This document shows positions 8,826 to 17,200 of a stretch of 35,599 nucleotides of DNA, piece after piece. The stretch covers positions 1 through 35,599 of the forward strand of contig NZ_QURN01000025.1 in the NCBI RefSeq assembly GCF_003403035.1, written 5' to 3'. This DNA comes from Mesorhizobium denitrificans (GTDB lineage Bacteria > Pseudomonadota > Alphaproteobacteria > Rhizobiales > Rhizobiaceae). The number at the start of each line of letters is the position of its first letter. Within the stretch, counting starts at the first letter, position 1. Position numbers and translations under genes: made by a program. Below the pieces are notes generated by a model. That model was not told where the DNA came from. It searched no databases and saw only the letters and a list, made by a program, of their open reading frames with translations.

Positions 8826-9179
8826 ATGCTGCGTGTCTTCGCCTCGTTCCTGATTGCGCTCTCGCTGCTTGCGGCACCGATGCAGGTGCTTGCGAGCCAG
8901 GTCGGCATGCATTCCGGAATGGTGGCCAGTGCCATGAATGAACCATCCGGGGCGGCCCACCATGCCGCGCCGGCACAAACATGTGCTTCCGGCGAATGCC
9001 AAACCTCCCTTGAGCAATGCGCCATCGCCTGCCTCAGCCTGCCGGCGGCATTGTCAGGCGCGGATGGCGTGAGCCTGATGGCGCCTGTGAATGCGCATTG
9101 GTCGCCCGAACGTGCACGGCTCGGGGCAGGACAAGAGCCGGCCCTACCCGATCAACCACCCATATCTCACCTTCTGTAG
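8826..9179 (+). CDS. Small secreted Met/His/Cys-containing protein of the copper cluster
   Basis: This 117-residue protein has a signal peptide (MLRVFASFLIALSLLAAPMQVLA) and a mature part rich in His, Met and Cys (HSGMVASAMNEPS, HHAAP, CASGEC, CAIACL). TTG and GTG codons in frame just upstream (8817, 8823) are alternative starts. It lies between cueR and the multicopper oxidase gene. The composition and position recall CopL-type proteins encoded upstream of copper oxidase genes in Xanthomonas, but I cannot show homology. A periplasmic copper-binding role is inference. Confidence 0.55.
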   Translation: MLRVFASFLIALSLLAAPMQVLASQVGMHSGMVASAMNEPSGAAHHAAPAQTCASGECQTSLEQCAIACLSLPAALSGADGVSLMAPVNAHWSPERARLGAGQEPALPDQPPISHLL

Positions 9180-9252
9180 CCATCGGCGGGCAGTGTGCCT
9201 GCCATATTGATAATGGTGACGCGGGCTTACGTCCCGCGACAGGATGTGAAAC

Positions 9253-10803
9253 ATGACTATTACCCGTCGCGGCTTTCTGGCCGCTGGAACCGCCGCTATT
9301 GCGACAACGCAATTTCCCGCCTTTGCTCAACAACAGCAGCCAGACCCGATCCAACTGGCTGCCACCAGCCGGGTGCTCGACGTCAATGGTCGGGCCGCCA
9401 CGGTATTCGGCCTTGCCGGTCCGTCAGGACAGGGGCTGGTCCTCGATCCCGGCCGACGCTTCCGAGTGGAGCTTACGAATGACCTGCCGGAACCGACGCT
9501 GATCCACTGGCACGGGCAGATCCCGCCCAACATCCAGGACGGCGTGCCCGATATTCCCATGCCGATGCTCAAGCAAGGCGAATCCCGGTCTTATGATTTC
9601 GAGCCGCTGACCGGCACCTACTGGATGCACAGCCACGTGCCCATGCAGGAGATACGCCTGCTTGCCGCACCGCTGATCGTCCGCACCGAACAGGATGTCG
9701 CCGCCGACCGCCAGGAAGTGACGCTGTTCCTGCACGACTTCGCCTTCAAGAGCCCCGAAGAGGTGATGGCCGAGATTAGGCAGGGCCATGGCGGCGGTGG
9801 TCACGGTGAACCTGCCGAACGCGACGGGCATTCGATGGCCCCCGCGGCGGATAACGAAGGAATGGATCATGCCGCGATGGGTCATGGAACCATGAACCAC
9901 GACGCCATGAGTGGCGGTCAAGGAGCCATGGATGGCATGACGCAAGGTATGATGCCGGGCATGATGGGCGACATGGCCGACATGGAAATGGACCTCAACG
10001 ACTATAACTGGGACGCCTATCTGGCCAACGACCGCACGCTGGCCGATCCCGAAGTGGTCAGGGTCGAGCGGGGCGGCCGTATCCGGCTGCGTGTCATCAA
10101 CGCCGCCGCCGCGACCGTGTTCTGGATCGACACCGGCAAGGTGTTAGCCCGGCTGGTCGCCGTCGATGGCCACGACATCCGGCCGCTTGATGGCCATCGC
10201 TTCGGCCTTGCCATGGGTCAGCGGCTGGATCTGGAACTCGATCTGCCGAACGAGGCCGGAAGCTGGCCGATCCTTGCCTTGCGCGAGGGCGCGCGCGAAC
10301 GCACTGGCATCGTTTTGGCCACCGCGGGTGCGCCGATTTCGAAAATCCCCGAACTGGCGGAACAGGAAGCCCCGGCCTTCGACACCGACCTGTCACAGGA
10401 ACTGCGACTTGAGGCGCGGCAAAACCTGCCCGAGCGCGCGGTCGAGCGCAGCCACATGATCATGCTGGGTGGCACGATGGCCCCCTATGTCTGGACCATC
10501 AATGGCGCGGTCTGGGGCCAGCATCGCCCGGTTGCCGCCAAAACCGGCGAGCGGGTGCTGCTCAGCTTCCACAATATGTCGATGATGGGCCACCCCATGC
10601 ATCTGCATGGCCATGTCTTCCAGGTTGTCGACATCAAAGGCCGCAAGGTGAATGGCGCGCGCCGCGATACGGTCTATGTGCCGCCGATGTCGATGGTGAC
10701 CGTAGCGCTCGATGCAGGCGAGGCCGCCCGCTGGATGCTGCATTGCCATCACATGCCGCATCTGGAAACCGGCATGATGACCGAATTCCAGGTGACGGCA
10801 TGA
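9253..10803 (+). CDS. Periplasmic multicopper oxidase with Met-rich insert (CopA/PcoA-CueO type)
   Basis: This 516-residue protein starts with a Tat signal (TRRGFLAAGTAA, cleaved after AFA). It has all copper-ligand motifs: HWHG (85-88), WMHSH (124-128), HPMHLHGH in the C-terminal domain, and HCHHMPHLETGMM (about 497-509), which gives the type 1, 2 and 3 sites. Residues about 190-246 form a Met/His-rich insert (MDHAAMGHGTMNHDAM and onward) as in PcoA/CopA-type resistance oxidases that bind or oxidise Cu(I) in the periplasm. Its stop codon overlaps the start of the cytochrome c gene, so the two are co-translated. Symbol left blank because copA is used for both an ATPase and this oxidase. Confidence 0.93.
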   Translation: MTITRRGFLAAGTAAIATTQFPAFAQQQQPDPIQLAATSRVLDVNGRAATVFGLAGPSGQGLVLDPGRRFRVELTNDLPEPTLIHWHGQIPPNIQDGVPDIPMPMLKQGESRSYDFEPLTGTYWMHSHVPMQEIRLLAAPLIVRTEQDVAADRQEVTLFLHDFAFKSPEEVMAEIRQGHGGGGHGEPAERDGHSMAPAADNEGMDHAAMGHGTMNHDAMSGGQGAMDGMTQGMMPGMMGDMADMEMDLNDYNWDAYLANDRTLADPEVVRVERGGRIRLRVINAAAATVFWIDTGKVLARLVAVDGHDIRPLDGHRFGLAMGQRLDLELDLPNEAGSWPILALREGARERTGIVLATAGAPISKIPELAEQEAPAFDTDLSQELRLEARQNLPERAVERSHMIMLGGTMAPYVWTINGAVWGQHRPVAAKTGERVLLSFHNMSMMGHPMHLHGHVFQVVDIKGRKVNGARRDTVYVPPMSMVTVALDAGEAARWMLHCHHMPHLETGMMTEFQVTA

Positions 10804-11243
10804 AAAAGGCAGCTGTATTCTTGCTGGCCATAGCCGTGGCTGTCGCAGGCGTCTGGATCTGGCGCGGCGCCGGCAGTAACGCCACCGCCGCGCAACTGGC
10901 CGAACGGATCACGCTCGGCGGCATGCTTTACGCCGAGAACTGCGCAAGCTGCCATGGTGTCAATCTGGAAGGTCAGCCCAACTGGAAGTCGCCTGGCCCC
11001 AACGGCCGTCTGCCGGCGCCTCCGCATGACGCAAGCGGCCACACCTGGCATCATTCCGACGAGCAGCTGTTTGCGATCACCAAGTTCGGCACCGCTGCGC
11101 TCGTCGGCAATGGCTATGAGAGCGATATGATCGGCTTTGGCGATCACATCGGCGACGACGGCATCCGTGCTGTGCTCGACTATATCAAGAGCACCTGGCC
11201 GGCACCCGAGGCCGCGCGTCAGCGTAAGGTTTCAGGCCTTTGA
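10800..11243 (+). CDS. Monoheme cytochrome c, membrane-anchored or secreted
   Basis: The 147-residue protein has an N-terminal hydrophobic segment (AAVFLLAIAVAVAGVWIW) and one heme-binding motif CASCH at residues 48-52. Met110 (ESDMIGFGD) is the likely second heme ligand. It overlaps the multicopper oxidase gene by 4 bp (ATGA), which sets the start at 10800. The pairing suggests the cytochrome passes electrons to or from the oxidase in the periplasm; this is inference. A 29-base hairpin follows the stop. Confidence 0.88.
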   Translation: MKKAAVFLLAIAVAVAGVWIWRGAGSNATAAQLAERITLGGMLYAENCASCHGVNLEGQPNWKSPGPNGRLPAPPHDASGHTWHHSDEQLFAITKFGTAALVGNGYESDMIGFGDHIGDDGIRAVLDYIKSTWPAPEAARQRKVSGL

Positions 11244-11249
11244 AAATAC

Positions 11250-11278
11250 AGGTTGCGGCGTCTTTGGCGCCGCAACCT
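11250..11278 (+). terminator. Strong hairpin after the cytochrome c gene
   Basis: AGGTTGCGGCG (11250-11260) and CGCCGCAACCT (11268-11278) pair perfectly around a 7-base loop. There is no T tract, so it may be a partial terminator, a processing site or an mRNA stabiliser between the cytochrome and the second ATPase gene. Confidence 0.5.
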
Positions 11279-11340
11279 GCTACCTTCACGTAAGTAGCCC
11301 CGAAAAGGCTCACCGCTCACCAGTCCAAAGGAGCCAGAGC

Positions 11341-13704
11341 ATGACGGATCCGCATCATCATTCGAATGGCCGCGCCCACCGCCATCACGCTGCCGGAACA
11401 GTAGAGGATGGCGTCAGAGACCCGGTTTGCGGCATGACTGTCGCCGCGACGGCGGATAGTCGACAGGCGAGCTTTGACGGCCAGTCCTACTATTTCTGTT
11501 CCGAAAAATGCCAGTCGGATTTCAAGGCTGATCCATGGTTCTATGCCTCCGGCCAGGCGGCGCGCAAACCGCAGCATGCACCGGAAGGCACCCAATATAC
11601 CTGCCCCATGCACCCCGAAATCATCCGCGACGAACCCGGTTCATGCCCGATCTGCGGCATGGCGCTGGAGCCCATGATCCCGACGGACGAGCCCAGTCAC
11701 GAACTGGTCGACTTTACCCGCCGCATGTGGATCAGCCTGGCTGCCGCCGTGCCTTTGATGGTGCTCACCATGGGAGAAATGGTGGGCCTGCCGGTGCGTG
11801 ATTGGGTCGGCCATACATTTGCCGGCTGGCTGGAGTTCATCCTCGCCACCCCCATCGTGCTGTGGGCAGCCGCGCCGTTCTTCAAGCGCGGTTGGGAATC
11901 GATCGTCAACCGATCTCCCAACATGTGGACGCTGATTTCCATGGGCGTGGGCGCGGCCTATCTCTATTCGATCTTCGCCGTCCTCCTGCCCGGTCTGTTT
12001 CCGGAGCAATACCGTCACGCGACCGGTAGCGTCGGTACCTATTTTGAGGCCGCAGTCGTCATCATCGCCCTGGTCTTTGTCGGGCAGGTGCTCGAATTGC
12101 GGGCGCGTGAGCGCACTGGCGATGCGATCCGCGCGCTGCTCGATCTCGCGCCCAAGACTGCGCGACGGGTGCTTCCCGATGGCAGCGAATATGACGCGCC
12201 GCTGGACAATATCATGGTCGGCAACCGCTTGCGCGTTCGCCCCGGCGATTCCGTTCCGGTCGATGCCGTGGTGATCGAGGGTGCGTCCTTCGTCGATGAA
12301 AGCATGATTACCGGTGAGCCGGTCCCGGTTGAAAAGCAGCCGGACGATCTCGTGACCGGTGGTACGATCAACAAGAATGGCTCGCTTGTCATCGAGGCCC
12401 GCCATGTGGGCGCCGAAACCGTGCTGGCGCAGATTGTGCAGATGGTCGCCGGTGCCCGCCGCTCGCGCGCACCAATTCAGGGACTGGCCGATAAGGTGTC
12501 GAGCATCTTCGTGCCGACGGTTGTGGTGATCGCAATCCTGGCCTTTGGTGGCTGGCTGCTTTGGGGGCCTGAGCCGGCGTTGATATTCGCCATCGCCTCT
12601 GCCGTCTCCGTGCTCATCATCGCCTGTCCTTGTGCGCTCGGTCTCGCCACGCCGATCTCAATCACCACGGCCGCCGGTCGCGGCGCTCAACTGGGCGTGC
12701 TCATCAAGGATGCCGAGGCGCTCGAACTGATGGCGAAGGTGACGACACTGGTCGTCGACAAGACCGGCACGCTAACCGAAGGCCGTCCGCGATTGACCGA
12801 TGTGCGCAGCTTCGGTGCAGAAAGTGAAGAGAGCTTGTTGGCGCTGGCCGCCGCGTTGGAGCGCGGCTCTGAACACCCATTGGCCGAGGCCATTGTCGAA
12901 GGAGCGAAGGCGCGGAGCGCGGGGCGTCTGGAGGTCGAAGGCTTTTCCGCGGTGACGAGCAAAGGTGTGCAGGCCATTGTCGCCGGCCGCAAGGCAGCGC
13001 TCGGCAATGCCGCCATGATGGCCGAGCATGGACTGGATACGAAAGCGATCGAAGCGCAGGCGGATCAGCTACGTACCGAAGGCAAGACAGCGATGTTCCT
13101 CGCCCTTGATGGCCAATTGGCAGGTCTGGTCGCCGTCGCCGATCCGATCAAGAAAACCACCGAAGAGGCGATCCGCGGTTTGCACCGGCTGGGCCTCAAG
13201 GTGGTCATGGCTACCGGCGACAACCAGCGCACCGCCGAGGCGGTAGCTGAGAAGCTGGGGATCGACGAGGTGTATGCCGGGGTGCTGCCGGAGGATAAGA
13301 AGAAGCTGGTTGAGACCTTGCGTGGCAGAGGCGAAATCATCGCCATGGCAGGCGATGGAGTGAACGACGCGCCGGCGCTGGCGGCAGCCGATGTTGGCAT
13401 CGCCATGGGTACGGGGGCGGATGTAGCGGTCGAGAGTGCCGGGCTGACGCTTTTGGGCGGCGATCTTCTGGGCGTGGTGCGGGCGCGCTATCTGGCAGAG
13501 GCGACACTGCGCAACATCAAGCAAAACCTGTTCTTCGCCTTCGTCTACAATGCGGCCGGACTGCCTGTGGCAGCGGGCATCTTCTATGGGCTGACCGGCT
13601 GGCTACTCTCGCCGATGTTCGCCGCCGCCGCCATGAGCCTGTCATCGGTTTCGGTCATTGCCAATGCGCTGCGGCTGCGGCGCTTCAAGGTACCGCCCGC
13701 GTGA
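11341..13704 (+). CDS. Heavy-metal P-type ATPase with YHS and heavy-metal-binding N-terminal domains
   Basis: This 787-residue P1B ATPase has a His-rich start (DPHHHSNGRAHRHHA), then a YHS domain (DPVCGMTV to YYFCSEKC), then a small heavy-metal-binding domain (YTCPMHPEI to CPICGMALEPM) instead of HMA domains. The core has the CPC motif at about 429-431, the phosphorylated Asp at about 473 (DKTGTLTEG), ATGDN and GDGVNDAPAL. This architecture is typical of copper/silver ATPases of resistance clusters and of the slower CopA2/FixI-like exporters. The start is supported by AAAGGAG about 7 bases upstream. It follows the oxidase/cytochrome pair and probably moves Cu or Ag to the periplasm; the exact ion is uncertain. 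Confidence 0.92.
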   Translation: MTDPHHHSNGRAHRHHAAGTVEDGVRDPVCGMTVAATADSRQASFDGQSYYFCSEKCQSDFKADPWFYASGQAARKPQHAPEGTQYTCPMHPEIIRDEPGSCPICGMALEPMIPTDEPSHELVDFTRRMWISLAAAVPLMVLTMGEMVGLPVRDWVGHTFAGWLEFILATPIVLWAAAPFFKRGWESIVNRSPNMWTLISMGVGAAYLYSIFAVLLPGLFPEQYRHATGSVGTYFEAAVVIIALVFVGQVLELRARERTGDAIRALLDLAPKTARRVLPDGSEYDAPLDNIMVGNRLRVRPGDSVPVDAVVIEGASFVDESMITGEPVPVEKQPDDLVTGGTINKNGSLVIEARHVGAETVLAQIVQMVAGARRSRAPIQGLADKVSSIFVPTVVVIAILAFGGWLLWGPEPALIFAIASAVSVLIIACPCALGLATPISITTAAGRGAQLGVLIKDAEALELMAKVTTLVVDKTGTLTEGRPRLTDVRSFGAESEESLLALAAALERGSEHPLAEAIVEGAKARSAGRLEVEGFSAVTSKGVQAIVAGRKAALGNAAMMAEHGLDTKAIEAQADQLRTEGKTAMFLALDGQLAGLVAVADPIKKTTEEAIRGLHRLGLKVVMATGDNQRTAEAVAEKLGIDEVYAGVLPEDKKKLVETLRGRGEIIAMAGDGVNDAPALAAADVGIAMGTGADVAVESAGLTLLGGDLLGVVRARYLAEATLRNIKQNLFFAFVYNAAGLPVAAGIFYGLTGWLLSPMFAAAAMSLSSVSVIANALRLRRFKVPPA

Positions 13705-13722
13705 ACGGAACGGCCGGATGGA

Positions 13723-14187
13723 TCAGCGTCGGTAACTGACGGGCCTGAATGTTCCGTCCGGTTCCACCAGGTTCGTTTCCATATGCGGCACGATATCTGT
13801 GTTGTGCGCAGATGCGCAACTCCACACCCCCGCCCGGCGGTGGACGACAAAAGAGAAGATGGTGTTGCGCACGCCGGGCCGATCAACCTGCGCCGCGCCA
13901 GTTTGTCCCTCGAGACGCACTCTTGCGTGAACCACCGCAATATCATCGGTCAACGATTTGACCCTGACCTTCGTCACCCGCAACGTCGAGTCGGTGAAGA
14001 TGTGCGCGAAGCCATAAGCATGCGCCTTCCTGATCGCTTCGCGATCATGCCACCAAAGCCCGGTAACGTTGACGAACTCGGCATCCTCGTCAAACAGCGA
14101 TGCGAGCTTTTCCGCATCGCGACGTGCCCATGCCTCGGCAAAGACGGTCACGATGCCTTCCGGCTTGTCAAATGGACTGTAGTTCAA
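13723..14187 (-). CDS. SnoaL-like/DUF4440 protein (SgcJ/EcaC type)
   Basis: This 154-residue protein matches the SgcJ/EcaC group of the NTF2-like fold: an opening helix (IVTVFAEAWARRDAEKLASLFDEDAEFVNVTGLWWHDREAI) followed by beta strands ending VWSCASAHNTDIVP. It appears to start with TTG at 14187, supported by GGAGG 8 bases upstream; there is no nearby in-frame ATG. Such proteins are small cytoplasmic enzymes or binding proteins of varied or unknown substrate. It is convergent with the second ATPase gene and divergent from the aldehyde dehydrogenase. Confidence 0.8.
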   Translation of the reverse strand: MNYSPFDKPEGIVTVFAEAWARRDAEKLASLFDEDAEFVNVTGLWWHDREAIRKAHAYGFAHIFTDSTLRVTKVRVKSLTDDIAVVHARVRLEGQTGAAQVDRPGVRNTIFSFVVHRRAGVWSCASAHNTDIVPHMETNLVEPDGTFRPVSYRR

Positions 14188-14330
14188 TGAATTTCCTCCG
14201 GTAGGTCGAGGCTGAATAGTGGGTCTACCAGCAACCGCTTCGAGGTCCTATGCGGATGCCCGATGAGCGGGCTACACATGACTTACCCTTATCAATCGAC
14301 ACATCAGATGCTCTGAGGAGGAAACTGGCA

Positions 14331-15809
14331 TTGTCGCTGTGCCTTCCATTGATCCGCCGCCTGAAATTCCCGGACCTGTTTAGCGGTATCGACCGCGCGC
14401 CGAACGCCCTTGGCACGCCGCCCGGCGGACGCACCTTCGAGGTCTTCAATCCCTCCACCGGAGAATTGCTGGCGCAACTGCCCGACATGGGCGTGGCAGA
14501 GACGCGCGCGGCGATCGACAAGGCCCATGCCGCGCAAGCCGAATGGGCCGCGCTGACGGCGCGTGAGCGCAGCGAGATGCTCTGGCGCTGGCACGAGCTG
14601 ATCGTCGCCCATACCGATGACCTTGCCGCGATCCTCACCGCCGAGATGGGCAAGCCGCTGGCTGAAGCAAAATCGGAAGTGTCGCATGCCGCCGCTTACC
14701 TGCAATGGTATGCCGAGGAGGCCAACCGCATCTATGGCGAGACGATCTCCGCACCCTCGACCGACCGCCGCATGCTGGTCATCAAGCAGCCGATCGGTGT
14801 GGTGGGCACGATCACGCCATGGAACTTCCCCGCTTCCATGGTGGCGCGCAAGATCTCGCCGGCACTGGCGGCGGGTTGCACCATCGTGCTGAAGCCGGCC
14901 GAGCAGACGCCGCTCGTGGCCGGGGCGATGTTCGCGCTGACGGCGCAGGCCGGCTTTCCCGAGGGCGTGGTGAACCTGATCTACGCCTCGGAAGGAGACG
15001 CGGTGGGGCGCGAACTGTGCTTCAACCGCAAGGTCCGCAAAATCAGCTTCACCGGATCGACCGAGGTGGGGCGGCTGCTCATGCGCCAGTGTTCGGACCA
15101 GATCAAGAAGATCAGCCTCGAACTGGGCGGGCATGCGCCCTTCATCGTTTTCGACGACGCCGATGTCGATGCCGCCGTCGACGGGGCGATCCAGGCGAAG
15201 TTCCGCAATGCCGGCCAGACCTGCGTCTCGGCAAACCGCCTTTACGTCCAGTCGGGCGTTCATGACGAATTCGTCGCCAAGTTCGTGGCGCGTGTCGGGG
15301 AGCTTTCGGTCGGCGACGGCTTCGATCCGGGCGTGGCCATCGGGCCGCTGATCGACACCCGCGCCGTGGCCAAGATCGAGACCCATATCAGCGACGCAAT
15401 CGCCAAGGGCGGGGCAATCCGCTGCGGCGGGAAGCGCATCGGCGCGAACGGCACGTTCTTCCAGCCGACCGTGCTCACCGGCATCTCCGGCGAGATGAAG
15501 ATCGCGCAGGAGGAGACCTTCGGGCCGCTCGCCCCGATCCTCCGTTTCGAGGACGCGGTCCAGGTGGTGCGTGCGGCCAACGACACGATCTACGGGCTGG
15601 CCGCCTATTTCTACGCCTCCAATCTCAAGCGCGTCTGGCGCGTGGCCGAGGCGCTGGAATATGGCATGGTGGGCATCAATACGGGGCGCATGTCTTCGGA
15701 GGCTGCGCCTTTCGGGGGCATGAAACAATCCGGTATCGGCAGGGAAGGCTCCCGCCACGGGCTCGAGGACTATCTGGAAATGAAGTATCTGTGCATGGGC
15801 GGTATATGA
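14331..15809 (+). CDS. gabD: NAD(P)+-dependent succinate-semialdehyde dehydrogenase
   Basis: This aldehyde dehydrogenase has TITPWNFPASMVARKISPALAAGCTIVLKPAEQTPL (cofactor-binding region, 806-903 bases into the window segment after 14000), FTGSTEVG, the catalytic Glu in LELGGHAP, and the catalytic Cys in GQTCVSANR. The end (FGGMKQSGIGREGSRHGLEDYLEMKYLCMG) matches GabD-type enzymes that oxidise succinate semialdehyde to succinate. I prefer the TTG at 14331, with GAGGAGG about 9 bases upstream, giving 492 residues; the frame is open from 14250. No other GABA pathway gene is near, so its link to the copper region is unclear. Confidence 0.85.
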   Translation: MSLCLPLIRRLKFPDLFSGIDRAPNALGTPPGGRTFEVFNPSTGELLAQLPDMGVAETRAAIDKAHAAQAEWAALTARERSEMLWRWHELIVAHTDDLAAILTAEMGKPLAEAKSEVSHAAAYLQWYAEEANRIYGETISAPSTDRRMLVIKQPIGVVGTITPWNFPASMVARKISPALAAGCTIVLKPAEQTPLVAGAMFALTAQAGFPEGVVNLIYASEGDAVGRELCFNRKVRKISFTGSTEVGRLLMRQCSDQIKKISLELGGHAPFIVFDDADVDAAVDGAIQAKFRNAGQTCVSANRLYVQSGVHDEFVAKFVARVGELSVGDGFDPGVAIGPLIDTRAVAKIETHISDAIAKGGAIRCGGKRIGANGTFFQPTVLTGISGEMKIAQEETFGPLAPILRFEDAVQVVRAANDTIYGLAAYFYASNLKRVWRVAEALEYGMVGINTGRMSSEAAPFGGMKQSGIGREGSRHGLEDYLEMKYLCMGGI

Positions 15810-15831
15810 AGGATACATCCAAGTGACCGCG

Positions 15832-15860
15832 GTGTGGTCAACTTGAACATGACACCACAC
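15832..15860 (+). terminator. Possible hairpin after gabD
   Basis: GTGTGGT (15832-15838) and ACCACAC (15854-15860) are perfect inverted repeats with a 15-base loop, soon after the gabD stop. No T tract is visible, so this is weak. Confidence 0.25.
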
Positions 15861-16011
15861 ATCCTGTCAGTGCCCATCCAGCGATATTTCACATCATGGG
15901 CCGCAGCCTTACGCTTTCCATAGCCTAACGGGCCGGTTATTTATGCAAACATGTTACGGCGTCGGAGGAGAACGACGAACCGGGCCCCTTGCAAGAACCC
16001 TGACTGGTGGA

Positions 16012-16602
16012 ATGGTTAATTCGGTGGGTATGGGTTGGTTTGCGGATAGATGGCGCTGGTCCTTCGCGATTCGATTGCTGCATTGGTTGAGCGCGGTCGT
16101 CCTTGCCGTACAAGTGGCCCTTGCCTTCGGCCCCATGAAAGGCCCCGGAATGGCAGCGATGCTATGGCTTCCTTCCCACATCTCGATCGGGGTGATTGTG
16201 CTGCTTCTGACCGCACTTCGACTGGTTCTTAGGATTTTCGGCCCCGCCCCGACCCGACGCGCACCGCCACTCGCAAAAGCTGCTGCTTCCATTGGTCAGT
16301 GGTCCCTCTATGCTGTTCTCGTCGCCATTGTTGCGACCGGCTGGTTCGCCTATCGACCGATGCCGCTGATGGCGCCGGCGCGTCTGTTCGGAGGCCTGCC
16401 AATTCCTTTGGCGCCGACGCTGACCGGTCTCACGGCTCGGGATTTCATCGCGCTACACAGTGTTCTGTTCTGGGTATTCGCTGTACTCGTCGCAATCCAC
16501 ATCATGTCCGCGCTGATGCATGCGATCGTTTTCCGTGACGGAGTTATGAGCGGGATTCTGTTCAAGCGCCCACGCGAGACGCACGTCGTCGCCGATCCAT
16601 GA
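16012..16602 (+). CDS. Cytochrome b561-type membrane protein
   Basis: The protein has four hydrophobic segments and the b561 pattern: an early His in RLLHWLSAV, another in LPSHISIGV, then LHSVLFWVFAVLVAIHIMSALMHA with several His residues near the end of TM4. Small b561 proteins bind two b hemes and move electrons between the quinone pool and a partner such as a c-type cytochrome or superoxide. The start is uncertain: candidates are 15943, 16012 and 16030 and none has a strong ribosome site; GGTGGA lies just before 16012. It stands alone on the plus strand. Confidence 0.8.
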   Translation: MVNSVGMGWFADRWRWSFAIRLLHWLSAVVLAVQVALAFGPMKGPGMAAMLWLPSHISIGVIVLLLTALRLVLRIFGPAPTRRAPPLAKAAASIGQWSLYAVLVAIVATGWFAYRPMPLMAPARLFGGLPIPLAPTLTGLTARDFIALHSVLFWVFAVLVAIHIMSALMHAIVFRDGVMSGILFKRPRETHVVADP

Positions 16603-16625
16603 CGAACACAAAACGGCACAGCCTG

Positions 16626-17069
16626 TCACCAATTCATCGCCCACGTTTGGCCACCGATGATCGCGGCGTAGCGCGCCGCCTTGCCGATGGCGACGAGGGC
16701 GATGAACGGGAGAAGAGGAAGGCGCGCGACCCCGGCGGCAATGGTCAAGGCATCGCCGATCACTGGCAACCAGGCGAACAGCAGCGACCATTGCCCGTAA
16801 CGTCGAAAGATGCGGGCCGCCCGCTCGTAACCCTTTGCAGCCGCCTGGAACCGGCGTTTGCCGAGAAGCGTGTCTGCCCCGCGCCCGATTGCCCAGTTGA
16901 GCACTGAGCCTGCAGTGTTACCGATTGTCCCCACCACAAGCAGCAGGCCCTGATCGACGCGACCAGCGGCAAGCAGGCCGATCAGCACCAATTCTGACTG
17001 AGCCGGCAGGAGGGTCGCGGCGATAAAGGCGCTGAGGAACAGGGCGCTGTAGGGCACAATCGTTTCCAT
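16626..17069 (-). CDS. YqaA-family (SNARE-associated/VTT-type) membrane protein
   Basis: This 147-residue protein opens with a hydrophobic helix and SAFIAATLLPAQSELVLIGLLAAG, followed by GTIGNTAGSVLNWAIGRG and FRRYGQWSLLFAWLPVIGDALTIAAGV. These are the features of the YqaA family, relatives of DedA proteins that affect membrane lipid transport or membrane potential. Length is normal for YqaA. It is convergent with the b561 gene. The precise function is unknown. Confidence 0.85.
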   Translation of the reverse strand: METIVPYSALFLSAFIAATLLPAQSELVLIGLLAAGRVDQGLLLVVGTIGNTAGSVLNWAIGRGADTLLGKRRFQAAAKGYERAARIFRRYGQWSLLFAWLPVIGDALTIAAGVARLPLLPFIALVAIGKAARYAAIIGGQTWAMNW

Positions 17070-17083
17070 TGTCAGTCGAAGGA

Positions 17084-17162
17084 TCAGACTTGCACGTCGA
17101 CGACCAGCTTCATGCCGAGGTCCTCATATTCCAGGATATGATGGTCTGTCGCAACGTTGCTG
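17084..17162 (-). pseudogene. Remnant of a multicopper oxidase C-terminus (tentative)
   Basis: On the minus strand this stretch reads NVATDHHILEYEDLGMKLVV and ends at a stop about five residues later. That resembles the final type 3 copper motif of multicopper oxidases (HCHxLEHEDxGMM). Key ligands are changed (DHH for HCH, LEY for LEH) and no upstream part is present. It may be the leftover of a lost oxidase gene, or chance. Confidence 0.25.
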
Positions 17163-17200
17163 TAATCACCCACTTTAGCTCATAGACCCCTCTATCGGTG

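Noticed and set aside
14304-15860. 518-codon minus-strand frame opposite gabD
   Set aside because: The plus strand has all aldehyde dehydrogenase catalytic motifs; the antisense frame has none and is a GC-bias artefact.
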